Assembly: GCF_000423025.1 (NCBI RefSeq)
Contig: NZ_AUHE01000011.1
Location: 1 to 64,000 of the forward strand
Origin: Gordonia shandongensis DSM 45094
Lineage (GTDB): Bacteria; Actinomycetota; Actinomycetes; Mycobacteriales; Mycobacteriaceae
Length of the DNA stretch: 64,000 nt
Direction of reading: 5' to 3'
A program made the translations under genes and the position numbers. The notes under the pieces are model-generated. The model saw only the letters and a program-made list of their open reading frames with translations. It had not been told where the DNA came from and did no database searches. Numbering within the stretch: position 1 is the first letter of the stretch; each line of letters starts with the position of its first letter. This document shows, piece after piece, positions 1-8,653 of this stretch.

Positions 1-492
1 GCGTGGCGGTGCGATCTGGATCATGTCACCGAGTACAACCATGCCGATCCGGGTTCGGGTGGGCCGACGTGTGCATGCAACCTCAATCCCAAGTGTCGCT
101 TCCACCACGGACTGAAAACCCACACCCGCGGCTGGCTCGACGACCAGATCACCGACGCCCACGGCACCATCTGGACCGAGCTCACCACCCCCGAAGGCAT
201 CACCATCCGCCGCCAGGCCGCCAACACCTGGCTGCTCCCCGAACTCGGACTCCTACCCTGCGATCACAGCGACCCGACCACGGACGACCCGGACGGCGAT
301 CCCGCCAGCGCGACACGCCGAACAACCGGACACGCCGAGAACGCACCAAAACGCACACGGACCCGCCTCGAGGCCAAACACCGATACCGGATGCAGCAAC
401 GGGCGATCAACCGCCGCCACCGCGAAACCGAAGAAGTCGAACACGCCCGAGCTGCCCGTGCCGCCGGGGGAGACGGCCGTCCACCGTTCTGA
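1..492 (+). CDS. DUF222/HNH endonuclease domain protein, C-terminal part (5' end outside window)
   Basis: Open from the first base to a TGA at 490-492, so only the last 163 codons are visible. The segment opens with the HNH nuclease core ([10 protein letters not shown], then the [10 protein letters not shown] zinc/HNH part), followed by a basic Arg/His-rich tail. The 13E12/DUF222-HNH family is multicopy in actinobacteria, and its role is thought to be DNA cleavage or repair, or selfish spread. The protein is about 90% identical over roughly 130 residues to the end of the minus-strand gene at 59801-61564. The extreme C-termini differ. The upstream promoter is not visible. Family assignment is firm; biochemical function is unproven. 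Confidence 0.85.
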   Translation, partial: AWRCDLDHVTEYNHADPGSGGPTCACNLNPKCRFHHGLKTHTRGWLDDQITDAHGTIWTELTTPEGITIRRQAANTWLLPELGLLPCDHSDPTTDDPDGDPASATRRTTGHAENAPKRTRTRLEAKHRYRMQQRAINRRHRETEEVEHARAARAAGGDGRPPF

Positions 493-623
493 CCGGAGGC
501 CAGGACTTCTGTCTGCGGGCCCTCCCGGAGTGATCGACGACAAGAATGTCAGACCCCTCTGCAATGGTGACGTCAATCGATCCGAAGGGGTCGAGAGCAC
601 CCATACCGTCAGGAGGTCTGATC

Positions 624-1073
624 ATGTTCGTCGATCCACGGGTCGTCCACCGCAGCCGCGATCTCCTCGACCGTGCCGAGGACCTGTTCGAGGACGCCGC
701 GGCGGTGGAGGACGACGGCGCCGAGCGGTTCCGGCTGTTCTATCTGGCGGCGATTCGGGCTGCCGGCGCGATCCTCGAAGTTCACGAGCCGGCCAGGCGC
801 ACACGCCGAGGCGCAACCGACGCATGGAGTCGTATCAAGGCGCGCACCCCCGAATACGCGGAACTGGCGGAGTACTTCGGTGGCTTGTCCCGGATGCGCG
901 CTCACGTGGAAGCGGGGCTCGTTCGCTCGGTGGACCCGACCCTGTGCGCCCGCGTGGAGCGTCGGGCCGTCGAATTCCTCGACGCGGCGGATGCGACGCT
1001 GTTGGCATACGAGCAGGGCAAGGCAGGTCGCAGCGCGTCCGCGGGTGCCGTCTCGGGTCCGCATGTCGCCTGA
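624..1073 (+). CDS. SAV_6107-family HEPN-domain protein
   Basis: A 149-residue, mostly helical, Arg/Glu/Ala-rich protein resembling the SAV_6107 HEPN family found beside the dcw cluster in many actinobacteria. HEPN folds often bind or cut RNA, but the function of this subfamily is unknown to me. The ATG at 624 is preferred over the in-frame start at 546 because AGGAGG (611-616) lies 7 nt upstream. There is no signal peptide or membrane segment. It lies just upstream of the DUF3040 gene on the same strand. Confidence 0.7.
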   Translation: MFVDPRVVHRSRDLLDRAEDLFEDAAAVEDDGAERFRLFYLAAIRAAGAILEVHEPARRTRRGATDAWSRIKARTPEYAELAEYFGGLSRMRAHVEAGLVRSVDPTLCARVERRAVEFLDAADATLLAYEQGKAGRSASAGAVSGPHVA

Positions 1074-1184
1074 TCGGCAGATCGCGCGGGCACAATGGTG
1101 GTAGTCCGCCGCGCCGACTCGTATCATTGAGGTCAGAAGGCGAGGCATGAGACGACTCGCCCACGAGTCAGTAAGGGAGGGGCG

Positions 1185-1595
1185 GTGCCGCTTTCAGAGC
1201 ACGAGCAGCGCATGCTCGATGAGATAGAGAGCGCTCTCTACGCCGAGGACCCCAAGTTCGCATCCAGCGTGACGCGGCATCGTGTCACCCTGCCGAATGC
1301 GCGTCGTCGGCTGATCGTTGCGCTCGGGTTCGTCATCGGCCTCGCCCTCTTGGTCGGCGGGTTGATGGTTCAGGTGGAAGTCGGCGGACTCAGGGTCTTC
1401 AGTCTCGCCGGCTTCGTCGTCATGTTCGGCGTCGCGGTGTTCGCACTGCTCGGCGGTCACGGCAAGTCCTCTCCGGAGGAGGGGTCCTCGGCGAAGGGAA
1501 AGGCCGCTAAGGGCGGCGCCGCCGCCGGACGCAGTTCACTGAGTCAGCGTATGGAAGACCGTTTCAATCGCCGATTCGAACAGGGGGACCGCTGA
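1185..1595 (+). CDS. DUF3040 membrane protein
   Basis: A 136-residue protein starting at GTG, with GGGAGGGG just upstream. The N-terminus has the DUF3040 signature (LSEHEQRMLDEIE near residues 3-15). Two hydrophobic helices follow at about residues 43-62 and 67-87, then a low-complexity Lys/Gly/Ala/Ser tail. It corresponds in position to Rv2169c, upstream of mraZ. The molecular role is unknown; it is presumably an inner-membrane protein linked to envelope growth by position only. A strong hairpin downstream separates it from mraZ. Confidence 0.85.
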   Translation: MPLSEHEQRMLDEIESALYAEDPKFASSVTRHRVTLPNARRRLIVALGFVIGLALLVGGLMVQVEVGGLRVFSLAGFVVMFGVAVFALLGGHGKSSPEEGSSAKGKAAKGGAAAGRSSLSQRMEDRFNRRFEQGDR

Positions 1596-1660
1596 CGGTC
1601 TCGGTGGCCTGATCGTCCACACTCCCTGACAGACTCGAGCCTCTAAAACAGGATCTCGCA

Positions 1661-1707
1661 GAAGCGGGGTCGCATCACTTCCGACAGGAAGGGTGCGGCC
1701 CCGCTTC
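1661..1707 (+). terminator. Intrinsic-type hairpin after the DUF3040 gene
   Basis: Outer arms GAAGCGGGGTCGCA (1661-1674) and TGCGGCCCCGCTTC (1694-1707) pair with one mismatch. An inner stem CTTCC-GACA-GGAAG sits at 1677-1690. No U-tract follows, which is common for actinobacterial hairpin terminators. It would insulate mraZ from upstream transcription. Confidence 0.7.
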
Positions 1708-1739
1708 CGTCGTTCCGGGCCCCTCCCGGCTCCCACGAT

Positions 1740-1778
1740 CCCCACTTCACCCCACCCGGACTCCCCACTTCGCCCCAC
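1740..1778 (-). promoter_or_regulatory. Distal MraZ-like boxes on the minus strand
   Basis: Read on the minus strand this segment holds four TGGGG motifs spaced 10, 13 and 10 bp apart, as two copies of GTGGGGnGAAGTGGGG. The 10-bp spacing and the AAGTGGGG core match the MraZ operator at 1928-1985, but the orientation is inverted and the site lies about 180 bp upstream. Binding is inferred. Confidence 0.4.
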
Positions 1779-1906
1779 GCCATCATCAAAAGTGAACCCA
1801 CCAGCATCTTTACTGTCGTTGTGCATCATCAGTTTCAGTTGACATGGCCGCCGTGGCGCGCCGAAACCTGAGAATCTCATCGATGTAATGCCTTTTGACC
1901 TGGGCA

Positions 1907-1912
1907 TATAAC
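1907..1912 (+). promoter_or_regulatory. Candidate mraZ promoter -10 (TATAAC)
   Basis: TATAAC lies about 16 bp before the first MraZ box, so transcription would start near 1919 and run through the operator. The same TATAAC hexamer occurs upstream of ftsZ. No good -35 is visible at normal spacing; TTGACC at 1895 is too close. Confidence 0.4.
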
Positions 1913-1927
1913 CAGCAGTGGGTCATA

Positions 1928-1985
1928 GGTGGGGGTTTGGGGGTGGATTGTGGTGGAAAGTGGGGTACTGTGGGCATCACTGGAT
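1928..1985 (+). promoter_or_regulatory. MraZ operator (10-bp-periodic TGG repeats)
   Basis: TGG triplets start at 1951, 1961, 1971 and 1981, exactly 10 bp apart, and further G-rich TGGGGG motifs lie at 1930 and 1938. MraZ proteins bind direct TGGGN repeats separated by 5 bp, which gives a 10-bp period, and repress their own dcw operon. The position between the TATAAC element and the mraZ start fits autorepression. Confidence 0.7.
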
Positions 1986-2035
1986 GAGAGGGATACCGGA
2001 AACCTTGAAATCCAGGAGGGCGAGGAGGTGTCGAC

Positions 2036-2473
2036 GTGGCTCGTTTCGTCGGCACGTACACCCCCAAGCTCGACGACAAGGGGCGGCTCACGTTGCCCGC
2101 GAAGTTCCGCGATGCGCTTGCAGGAGGGGTCATGGTCACTCGCAGCCAGGACCGAAGCCTGTCGGTGTATCGGGCCGAGGAGTTCGATGCGATCGCCGAC
2201 AAGGCGGTCACCGCATCGCGCAACGACCCGGAGGCACGAGCCTTCCTGCGGTACTTCTTCGCGGGAGCCGACGAGCAGCGACCGGACGGTCAGGGACGCG
2301 TCAACCTCTCGGCCGAGCATCGCGAGTACGCGGGGCTCACCAAGGAGTGCGTGGTCATCGGGTCCTACGACCACCTGGAGATCTGGGACGCGCAGAAGTG
2401 GCGCGATTACCAGGCGGCGCACGAGGAGGCGTTCTCCAACGCCGGCTCGTCCGCCCTCGACGCGATCCTCTGA
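2036..2473 (+). CDS. mraZ: Transcriptional regulator MraZ
   Basis: A 145-residue protein, the usual size for MraZ, the DNA-binding repressor at the head of dcw clusters. Two tandem AbrB-like MraZ half-domains are visible, each with the D-x-x-G-R signature ([10 protein letters not shown] near residue 12 and [10 protein letters not shown] near residue 83). The GTG start gives the conserved ARFVGTY N-terminus and has GAGGAGG 7 nt upstream. It is expected to form a ring-shaped oligomer and to bind the TGG repeats just upstream, repressing its own operon. It is followed by a 213-bp gap before rsmH. Confidence 0.95.
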   Translation: MARFVGTYTPKLDDKGRLTLPAKFRDALAGGVMVTRSQDRSLSVYRAEEFDAIADKAVTASRNDPEARAFLRYFFAGADEQRPDGQGRVNLSAEHREYAGLTKECVVIGSYDHLEIWDAQKWRDYQAAHEEAFSNAGSSALDAIL

Positions 2474-2686
2474 CGGATGGCGCCGCACGAACTGAACATC
2501 GGCCACGACGGCGACCGCGGTGCGTCGAGGCCCCGGTCCGATCGACCCTGACGTACTTCCCCAACGCCAGGTGCGCTCGGATCGGGACCCCGCCACACCG
2601 CACGAGCCGAACAGAGCCGACAGCGCCGGCAGGCACGCGGACGACAGGGACGACAGGGCGACAGGGACGACAGGGAGGACTCGGGG
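2474..2686. other. mraZ-rsmH intergenic region with short tandem repeat
   Basis: No gene is seen in these 213 bp. Four near-copies of ACGACAGGG lie at 2641-2675 (9, 9, 8 and 9 bp). The last copies run into GGGAGG, which is close enough to the rsmH GTG (2687) to act as its Shine-Dalgarno, so the repeat may affect rsmH initiation. Confidence 0.6.
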
Positions 2687-3724
2687 GTGAATCAGCAGCA
2701 GGGCGACCACGGGCACGTTCCAGTCATGGCGGACCGGATGTACGCACTGCTGGAGCCCGCACTCACTCGAGTCGGTCCGGACGGCGAGGCCGCGATCCTC
2801 GTCGACGGAACCCTCGGGGCGGGCGGCCACACGGAGTACTTTCTCGACCGACTGCCCGCACTGACCGTCCACGGCATCGATCGCGATGCGTCGGCCATCG
2901 CCATCGCCGAGGAGCGACTGTCCCGCTTCGGCGACCGAGTCCGGTTCCATCATCATCGCTATGACGAGATCCGCGAGGTCGTCGCGGACGCGGGGCGGAC
3001 CACCGTCGACGGCGTGCTCCTCGACCTCGGCGTCTCGTCCATGCAGCTCGATCGGGCCGATCGAGGTTTCGCGTACGCGGTCGACGCACCGTTGGACATG
3101 CGGATGAACCCGGAGCAGGGAATCACCGCGGCCGATGTGCTCAACACCTACGATCACGGTTCGCTGGCGCGCGTGCTCAGCGAATACGGCGAAGAGCGAT
3201 TCGCGGGTCGGATCGCGTCCGCCGTCATCCGCGAACGCGCGAAGGCGCCGTTCACCACCAGCGGGCGTCTCGTGGAACTGCTCTACGCGACGATCCCCGC
3301 CGCCACCCGCCGCAGCGGCGGACACCCGGCCAAGCGCACGTTTCAGGCGCTCCGCATCGAGGTGAACCACGAACTCGATTCGCTGAGGGCAGCGGTGCCC
3401 GCGGCGTTGGAGGTCCTCGACGTGGGCGGTCGCCTGGCTGTCATGAGCTACCAGTCGCTCGAAGACCGGATAGTGAAGCGCGACTTCGCGCGGGCGGTCG
3501 CGAACACGACACCCGCGGGGCTGCCGATGGATCTTCCGGGCACCGCTCCGGAGTTCTCGTTGATCACGCGGGGCGCAGAACAGGCCGACGAGGCCGAACG
3601 CGTCGCCAATCCGCGGTCGGCGCCGGTCAGGATCCGCGCGGTGGAGCGCATCGGCCGACGACAGGAACACGCAGACGTACGGGCCGGCGGGGGTCGGTCC
3701 GACGGGGGAAGGGGAACGCAGTGA
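2687..3724 (+). CDS. rsmH: 16S rRNA m4C1402 methyltransferase RsmH
   Basis: A 345-residue protein of the MraW/RsmH family, which N4-methylates C1402 of 16S rRNA using S-adenosylmethionine. The SAM-binding loop [14 protein letters not shown] is near residue 40, [11 protein letters not shown] lies in the middle, and the conserved [11 protein letters not shown] element is near residue 225. It starts at GTG (2687) and is preceded by a purine-rich repeat. The end overlaps the next gene by 4 bp (GTGA), indicating translational coupling within the dcw operon. Confidence 0.95.
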   Translation: MNQQQGDHGHVPVMADRMYALLEPALTRVGPDGEAAILVDGTLGAGGHTEYFLDRLPALTVHGIDRDASAIAIAEERLSRFGDRVRFHHHRYDEIREVVADAGRTTVDGVLLDLGVSSMQLDRADRGFAYAVDAPLDMRMNPEQGITAADVLNTYDHGSLARVLSEYGEERFAGRIASAVIRERAKAPFTTSGRLVELLYATIPAATRRSGGHPAKRTFQALRIEVNHELDSLRAAVPAALEVLDVGGRLAVMSYQSLEDRIVKRDFARAVANTTPAGLPMDLPGTAPEFSLITRGAEQADEAERVANPRSAPVRIRAVERIGRRQEHADVRAGGGRSDGGRGTQ

Positions 3725-4467
3725 CGCTGGTGGACACGCGTGAGGCAGCCGGTCGGAGCCGGTCGGCGCAGGGGAGTGGACGTCGAGTCGCCCGCAGTGT
3801 GCCCGCGGACCGCGCGAGCCGCTCGAAGGCCGCGCAGCGGGCCCTCGACCGTCGGTCTCGTCGTGAGCTCGGCGGCACCCGTCTGCGGATGAGCGGTCGG
3901 CGGATCGCGGGCGTGCCCGTGGTCGTGCCGATCCTCGCGTTGGTCCTCGGCGCATTGGCGTTGACGCTGTTCCTGACGACCCGATCAGCCCAGGACTCGT
4001 ATGCGATCGACTCGGTGCGCGAACAGAATCAGGACCTGCAGGCCACCGTCGCCGACCTCAAGGGGAAGGCCGACCTCGGCGACTCCGCTCCCGCTCTCGC
4101 CGACGCGGCGGCTCGGCTCGGCATGGTTCCCGCCGACTCGCCGGCGCAACTGATCGTCGGGGCCGACGGAAAGGCGAGGCTTCGCGGCGACCTCTCGCCG
4201 GCATCGGGATCCCCGCTGCCCGCTCTCAACCCGGCGCCGGATCCCGTGGAGAAGATCGACAAGTCGAAGGTCGACGATTCACTCGGACTCGGCGGTGACG
4301 AGGGCGGTCGCAGTCAGACCACCCCGAGCGCGCCGTCCACGCCGGACGAGTCCGACGCGGTGGACGATCGTGATCCGGCCGGTCCGTCGACGAATGTGCT
4401 TCCGACTCAGGATCGGCCGGAGACACGATCCGCCACGCCGCGTCCGAATCCCGCACCCGCGCGCTGA
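3721..4467 (+). CDS. ftsL: FtsL-like divisome protein (Rv2164c type)
   Basis: A 248-residue bitopic membrane protein between rsmH and ftsI, the position of FtsL. About 65 basic cytoplasmic residues precede one transmembrane helix (about 68-90), then a short coiled-coil-like stretch ([18 protein letters not shown]) and a long Pro/Asp-rich extracytoplasmic tail. FtsL bridges FtsQ with FtsI/FtsW in the septal complex. Sequence identity is low in this family, so the call rests mainly on architecture and position. It begins inside the rsmH stop codon. Confidence 0.75.
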   Translation: MTLVDTREAAGRSRSAQGSGRRVARSVPADRASRSKAAQRALDRRSRRELGGTRLRMSGRRIAGVPVVVPILALVLGALALTLFLTTRSAQDSYAIDSVREQNQDLQATVADLKGKADLGDSAPALADAAARLGMVPADSPAQLIVGADGKARLRGDLSPASGSPLPALNPAPDPVEKIDKSKVDDSLGLGGDEGGRSQTTPSAPSTPDESDAVDDRDPAGPSTNVLPTQDRPETRSATPRPNPAPAR

Positions 4468-4482
4468 CGCGGTGGAGAATCG

Positions 4483-6393
4483 GTGATCATGACCCGAACC
4501 CGTCCACCGCGCAGCACCGCGCCACGCACAGGCGACCGTTCGGGCCGCAGGCCTCCCCCCGGAGAACCACCCGTCGACTCCGGGGGACCCGGTGGCTCCG
4601 GACCCCATGCTCGGTTCATCGGTCGTCAGCGGGTCCTCGGCGCGCTGATCTTGATCTGCGCGCTGGCGATCTCGGGCCGCATGATCTACGTCCACATCAT
4701 CGACTCGGATGAGATCTCGGCGCAGGCGGCGCAACAGCGGTCGGTGACCCAGCTGCTCACCGCGCTTCGCGGCAGCATCGTCGACCGGAACGGCCGGCTC
4801 CTGGCGTACACGGAGGAGGCGCGCGCCCTCACGTTCCAACCCAAGATCGTCCGCAAGCAGATCGCCGACGCCCATGAGAAGGATCCGACCGTCCCCGGCG
4901 TCGACGCGCGTCTCAAGGAGATCGCGTCTGGCGTCTCGTCGGCGCTGGGCGGCAGCGTCCCCGCCGAAGACATCCTGGCGAAGCTGTACTCCAAGAAGGA
5001 CTTCGAATACCTCGCGCGTCTCGTCGCACCCGAGGTCGCGAAGCGGATCCAGGACGAGTTCCCGGAGGTCGGCGCGGAAACGCAGAGCAAACGCGAGTAC
5101 CCCGGTGGATCGCTCGCAGCCAACATCATCGGCGACGTCAACGTCGACGGCAACGGTCTGATCGGCCTCGAGTCATCACTCGACTCGGTACTCGCGGGCA
5201 CCGATGGGACCCAGACGTTCGACCGCGGCCGTGACGGGGCCGTGATCCCCGGCAGCAAGCGGAACGTCCATCCGGCGGTCGACGGTGACGACATCACCCT
5301 GACGATCGACTCCGATCTGCAGTGGTTCGTCCAGAGCCAGGTCAACATGGCCAAGCAGAAGTCGGGTGCCCACAACGTGTCGGCGGTCGTCCAGGACGTC
5401 AAGACCGGTCGGGTGCTGGCGATGGCGAACGACAGCACCTTCGATCCGTCCCGACCGATCGACGACCAGGACGGCGTCGAACTCGGCAACCTCGCGGTCA
5501 CCTCGCCGTTCGAGCCGGGATCGGTGAACAAGATCGTCACCGCCGCAGCCGCCGTCGAATACGGTTTGGCGGCGCCCCAGGACATCTTCCAGGTGCCCGG
5601 ATCGATCCGGATGTCGGGCATCACGGTCAACGACGCGTGGGTCCACGGCACCGCGCCGTATACGACGACCGGAATCTTCGGGAAGTCGTCGAACGTCGGC
5701 ACGCTGATGTTGGCGCAGAAGGTCGGCGAGCGTCGGTTCGCCGACATGCTCGCGCGATTCGGGCTCGGCGAACGCACCGGCGTGGGGCTGCCCGGTGAGA
5801 GCCCCGGTGCCGTGCCCGCGTTGAGCCAGTGGTCCGGCGGATCGTTCGCCAACCTGCCGATCGGGCAGGGACTCTCCACCACGCTCCTGCAGATGACCTC
5901 CATGTATCAGGCGATCGCGAACGACGGAGTTCGGATCCAGCCGCGGATCATCGACCCCGACAGCGCCGACGACGCCGGTGTCACCGAACCGGAGTCGGTG
6001 CGGGTCGTGAGTCCCGAGACCGCCCGCACGGTGCGCGACATGTTTCGCGCCGTGATGCAGGAGGATCCGACCGGAGCCCAGTCCGGCACCGGGTTCAGCG
6101 GCTCGATTCCCGGCTATCAGACGGCCGGTAAGACCGGTACCGCCCAGCAGGTCGACCCGAAGTGCAACTGCTATTCGCGCAACAGCTACAACATCACGTT
6201 CGCGGGCATCGCTCCGGCGGAGGACCCGCGGTTCGTGGTCGGCGTGATGATGGACAACCCGGTCCGCAGCTCCGACGGCAGTGGCGGACAGTCGGCGGCG
6301 CCGCTGTTCAAGGCGATCGGATCGTGGCTGCTGCGTGACGAGAAGGTGCCGTTCTCGGCGCACCCCGCGCCGCGACTGCGGCTGGTGGCCTGA
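4483..6393 (+). CDS. ftsI: Septal class B penicillin-binding protein FtsI/PbpB
   Basis: A 636-residue septal transpeptidase that cross-links peptidoglycan with FtsW. A cytoplasmic N-terminus of about 45 residues precedes one transmembrane helix (about 48-70). The PBP dimerisation domain spans about 90-250 and the transpeptidase domain about 285-620. Catalytic motifs are present: SVNK with Ser347 and Lys350, SSN at 402-404, and KTGT from Lys550. A Cys pair (KCNC) follows the KTG motif. The GTG at 4483 and the ATG at 4489 are both possible starts. It lies 15 bp after ftsL. Confidence 0.95.
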   Translation: MIMTRTRPPRSTAPRTGDRSGRRPPPGEPPVDSGGPGGSGPHARFIGRQRVLGALILICALAISGRMIYVHIIDSDEISAQAAQQRSVTQLLTALRGSIVDRNGRLLAYTEEARALTFQPKIVRKQIADAHEKDPTVPGVDARLKEIASGVSSALGGSVPAEDILAKLYSKKDFEYLARLVAPEVAKRIQDEFPEVGAETQSKREYPGGSLAANIIGDVNVDGNGLIGLESSLDSVLAGTDGTQTFDRGRDGAVIPGSKRNVHPAVDGDDITLTIDSDLQWFVQSQVNMAKQKSGAHNVSAVVQDVKTGRVLAMANDSTFDPSRPIDDQDGVELGNLAVTSPFEPGSVNKIVTAAAAVEYGLAAPQDIFQVPGSIRMSGITVNDAWVHGTAPYTTTGIFGKSSNVGTLMLAQKVGERRFADMLARFGLGERTGVGLPGESPGAVPALSQWSGGSFANLPIGQGLSTTLLQMTSMYQAIANDGVRIQPRIIDPDSADDAGVTEPESVRVVSPETARTVRDMFRAVMQEDPTGAQSGTGFSGSIPGYQTAGKTGTAQQVDPKCNCYSRNSYNITFAGIAPAEDPRFVVGVMMDNPVRSSDGSGGQSAAPLFKAIGSWLLRDEKVPFSAHPAPRLRLVA

Positions 6394-6474
6394 TCTGCGG
6401 GCACGCCGCGGTAGATTCAGAGAGGCTCGCGCAAGGGATGCGCGGAGCGCAGGCGACCCGGAGGGCTGAAGCAA

Positions 6475-8571
6475 GTGGTGGAGCGCGGTGCCGGAGGCCC
6501 GGCGAGCGACGTGGTCCGACCGGCTTCGGTGAAGCCCGTGGCACTGGAGGTGCTCGCCGACCGGTACGACCTGGTCGTCGACGCCCCCGGTGGATCGGCG
6601 GCGGTCATCGGTGCGACCTTGCGAGCCCAGGAGGCCGCGGACGGCGACCTCTTCGCGGGGCTCGCGGGGAGCCGCGTGCACGGAGCGAGTTTCGCCGCGC
6701 AGGCCGTCGCCGCCGGTGCCGCGGCCGTCCTCACCGATCCGGCGGGATTGGCGCTCATCCGGGCCGATGAGTCGTGCCGCTCCGTCCCGGTGCTCGTCCA
6801 CGACGATCCGCGGTCGGTGCTCGGCCGGATCGCAGCGCAGATCTACGGCCACCCGTCCCGGAAGATGACGCTCATCGGCATCACCGGGACCTCGGGGAAG
6901 ACGACGACCGCCTACCTCACCGAGGCGGCGCTCCGTGCGGCCGGCCGCGTCGTCGGGCTGGTCGGAACGGTCGAGATCCGTGTGGACGGGACGGCGATCC
7001 GGAGTTCACTGACCACCCCGGAAGCTCCCGACCTGCAACGACTCTTTGCCGTCATGGTCGAACGCGGTGTCGACACGGTGGTGATGGAGGTGTCCAGCCA
7101 CGCGCTGTCCCTGGGCCGAGTCGACGGGTCGCAGTTCGCGATCGGCGGGTTCACCAATCTGTCGCAGGACCACCTCGACTACCACCGGACGATGGCGGAG
7201 TACTTCGCCGCCAAGGCGCGGTTGTTCAGCGCCGGGGAGTCGACTCGCGCTGCGCGGGCGGTGATCTGCATCGACGACGCCTGGGGTGAGGAGATGGCCG
7301 AGGTGGCGCGCGGCGGCGGCGGGTCCGTGCACACCGTGGCGACCCGCGGCGACGCCGACTGGTCGGTCATCGAATCGATCGGCGGTACCGCCGGATCGCA
7401 GACCGTGCGCATCGCCGGTCCCGCCGTGACCGCGGAGATGACGGTTCCGCTTCCCGGGACCTACAACGTCGCCAACGCTCTGCTGGCCGTCTCGCTGTGT
7501 GCGGAGGCCGGCGTGGACCCCGCGGTCGCCATCGAGGGGCTGGGTGCCGTGGCGGTGCCCGGCCGGCTCGAGAAGGTCGATCGAGGTCAACGGTTTCTGG
7601 CGGTGGTCGACTACGCGCACAAGCCCGCTGCGGTCGAGGCGGTGCTCGAGACCCTGCGGTCGCGGTTGAGCGGCCGCATCGCCGTGGTGCTCGGTGCCGG
7701 TGGTGATCGTGACACAGAGAAGCGTCCCCTGATGGGGGCCGCCGCTGTGCGCGGGGCCGACCTGGTGATCGTGACCGACGACAATCCGCGCAGCGAGGAT
7801 CCCGATGCGATCCGGGCCGCCGTGCTCGCGGGGGCCCGCGCGGTCGACGCCGCGTCGCGGCGAGCCGTGGACATCCGCGACATCGGCGATCGGCGCGCCG
7901 CGATCTCCGCGGCCGTCGACTGGGCCGGAGCCGACGATGTGGTGCTGATCGCGGGTAAGGGCCATGAGACCGGCCAGGAGGTGCGGGGAGTGAAGCACCC
8001 GTTCGACGATCGCGAAATCCTGGCCGAGGCGATCGCCGCCCGGAGGTCGGATGTGCGCGAACCGGTGCGGATCCTTCCGGTCGACCCGGCGGCGGGAGTC
8101 GCGGCGGCACGGCGACGCGTCCGCGACCTGGTGGCGCTCGCCGCCGATCTCGGCGCGGGCAGTGCCCACCGCGGTGACGGTTCGCGACGCACCTGGGCCA
8201 TCCTCACCGAGTTCACCGGTCCCGACGGGGTCGACGAGAACCTCCGATGCATCGAGCACGACGGATTGGGGCGGCAGCTCGTCCGACTCGCCGTCGACAA
8301 GGTCATCGCCGTCGGCGATCAGACGAGGACGGTGCGGGCCCTGCATCAGGGAGCGGTGATGGAGGGTTCGTGGGGTGACGAGGCGGTCCTGACGGGATCG
8401 GCGGCCGCCGCGGTGGATCGTGCGCGTGCGGTGCCGACCGACGGTCCCGGCCCCGGGGACCTCGTGCTGCTGTCGAGCGGCGAGGTGGGCGACGCCTTCC
8501 TCGCGTACTGGCGTGACGAGGCGGGTCTCCCCGTGGAAACGGTGTTCCCGCCGGGATCGGACGCAGACTGA
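6475..8571 (+). CDS. murE: MurE (UDP-MurNAc-tripeptide synthetase) fused to a MurF-like C-terminal domain
   Basis: At 698 residues this is about 170 longer than normal MurE. Residues 1-525 are a complete meso-diaminopimelate-adding MurE: ATP loop GTSGKTTT (Lys142), the HALSLGRV region, and DNPR at 436-439, which recognises meso-DAP. It adds the third residue of the stem peptide. From about residue 540 to the end the sequence aligns with the last domain of actinobacterial MurF: RRTWAIL near 571, GRQLVRLAVDKVIAVG, LHQGAVMEGSW, then GPGDLVLLSS. MurF's N-terminal and central ATPase domains are absent, and its conserved DDAYNANP motif is not recognisable. No murF follows; mraY starts 82 bp later. 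The frame is open throughout with normal codon use. The GTG start has GGAGGG 9 nt upstream. Confidence 0.9.
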   Translation: MVERGAGGPASDVVRPASVKPVALEVLADRYDLVVDAPGGSAAVIGATLRAQEAADGDLFAGLAGSRVHGASFAAQAVAAGAAAVLTDPAGLALIRADESCRSVPVLVHDDPRSVLGRIAAQIYGHPSRKMTLIGITGTSGKTTTAYLTEAALRAAGRVVGLVGTVEIRVDGTAIRSSLTTPEAPDLQRLFAVMVERGVDTVVMEVSSHALSLGRVDGSQFAIGGFTNLSQDHLDYHRTMAEYFAAKARLFSAGESTRAARAVICIDDAWGEEMAEVARGGGGSVHTVATRGDADWSVIESIGGTAGSQTVRIAGPAVTAEMTVPLPGTYNVANALLAVSLCAEAGVDPAVAIEGLGAVAVPGRLEKVDRGQRFLAVVDYAHKPAAVEAVLETLRSRLSGRIAVVLGAGGDRDTEKRPLMGAAAVRGADLVIVTDDNPRSEDPDAIRAAVLAGARAVDAASRRAVDIRDIGDRRAAISAAVDWAGADDVVLIAGKGHETGQEVRGVKHPFDDREILAEAIAARRSDVREPVRILPVDPAAGVAAARRRVRDLVALAADLGAGSAHRGDGSRRTWAILTEFTGPDGVDENLRCIEHDGLGRQLVRLAVDKVIAVGDQTRTVRALHQGAVMEGSWGDEAVLTGSAAAAVDRARAVPTDGPGPGDLVLLSSGEVGDAFLAYWRDEAGLPVETVFPPGSDAD

Positions 8572-8608
8572 GCGGGTACCCTGCCGACCGGAGCACGCCG
8601 GCGGCGGC

Positions 8609-8614
8609 TAGATT
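8609..8614 (+). promoter_or_regulatory. Candidate internal promoter before mraY
   Basis: TAGATT matches an actinobacterial -10 element 40 bp before the mraY start, in the unusually wide 82-bp murE-mraY gap. A similar TAGATT lies at 6412-6417 before murE. No convincing -35 is seen for either. Confidence 0.3.
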
Positions 8615-8653
8615 AATCAGTTCACACGGACACCGATCGAGTAAGGACATGCA

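Noticed and set aside
1877..3955. Long minus-strand open frame (692 codons) opposite mraZ-rsmH-ftsL
   Set aside because: It is an antisense shadow of three well-supported genes in GC-rich DNA, with no domain and an Arg-rich random composition.
8100..8571. MurF-like tail of MurE as a pseudogene
   Set aside because: The frame is open, continuous with murE and has normal codon use, so a selected fusion fits better than decay. Activity remains unproven.
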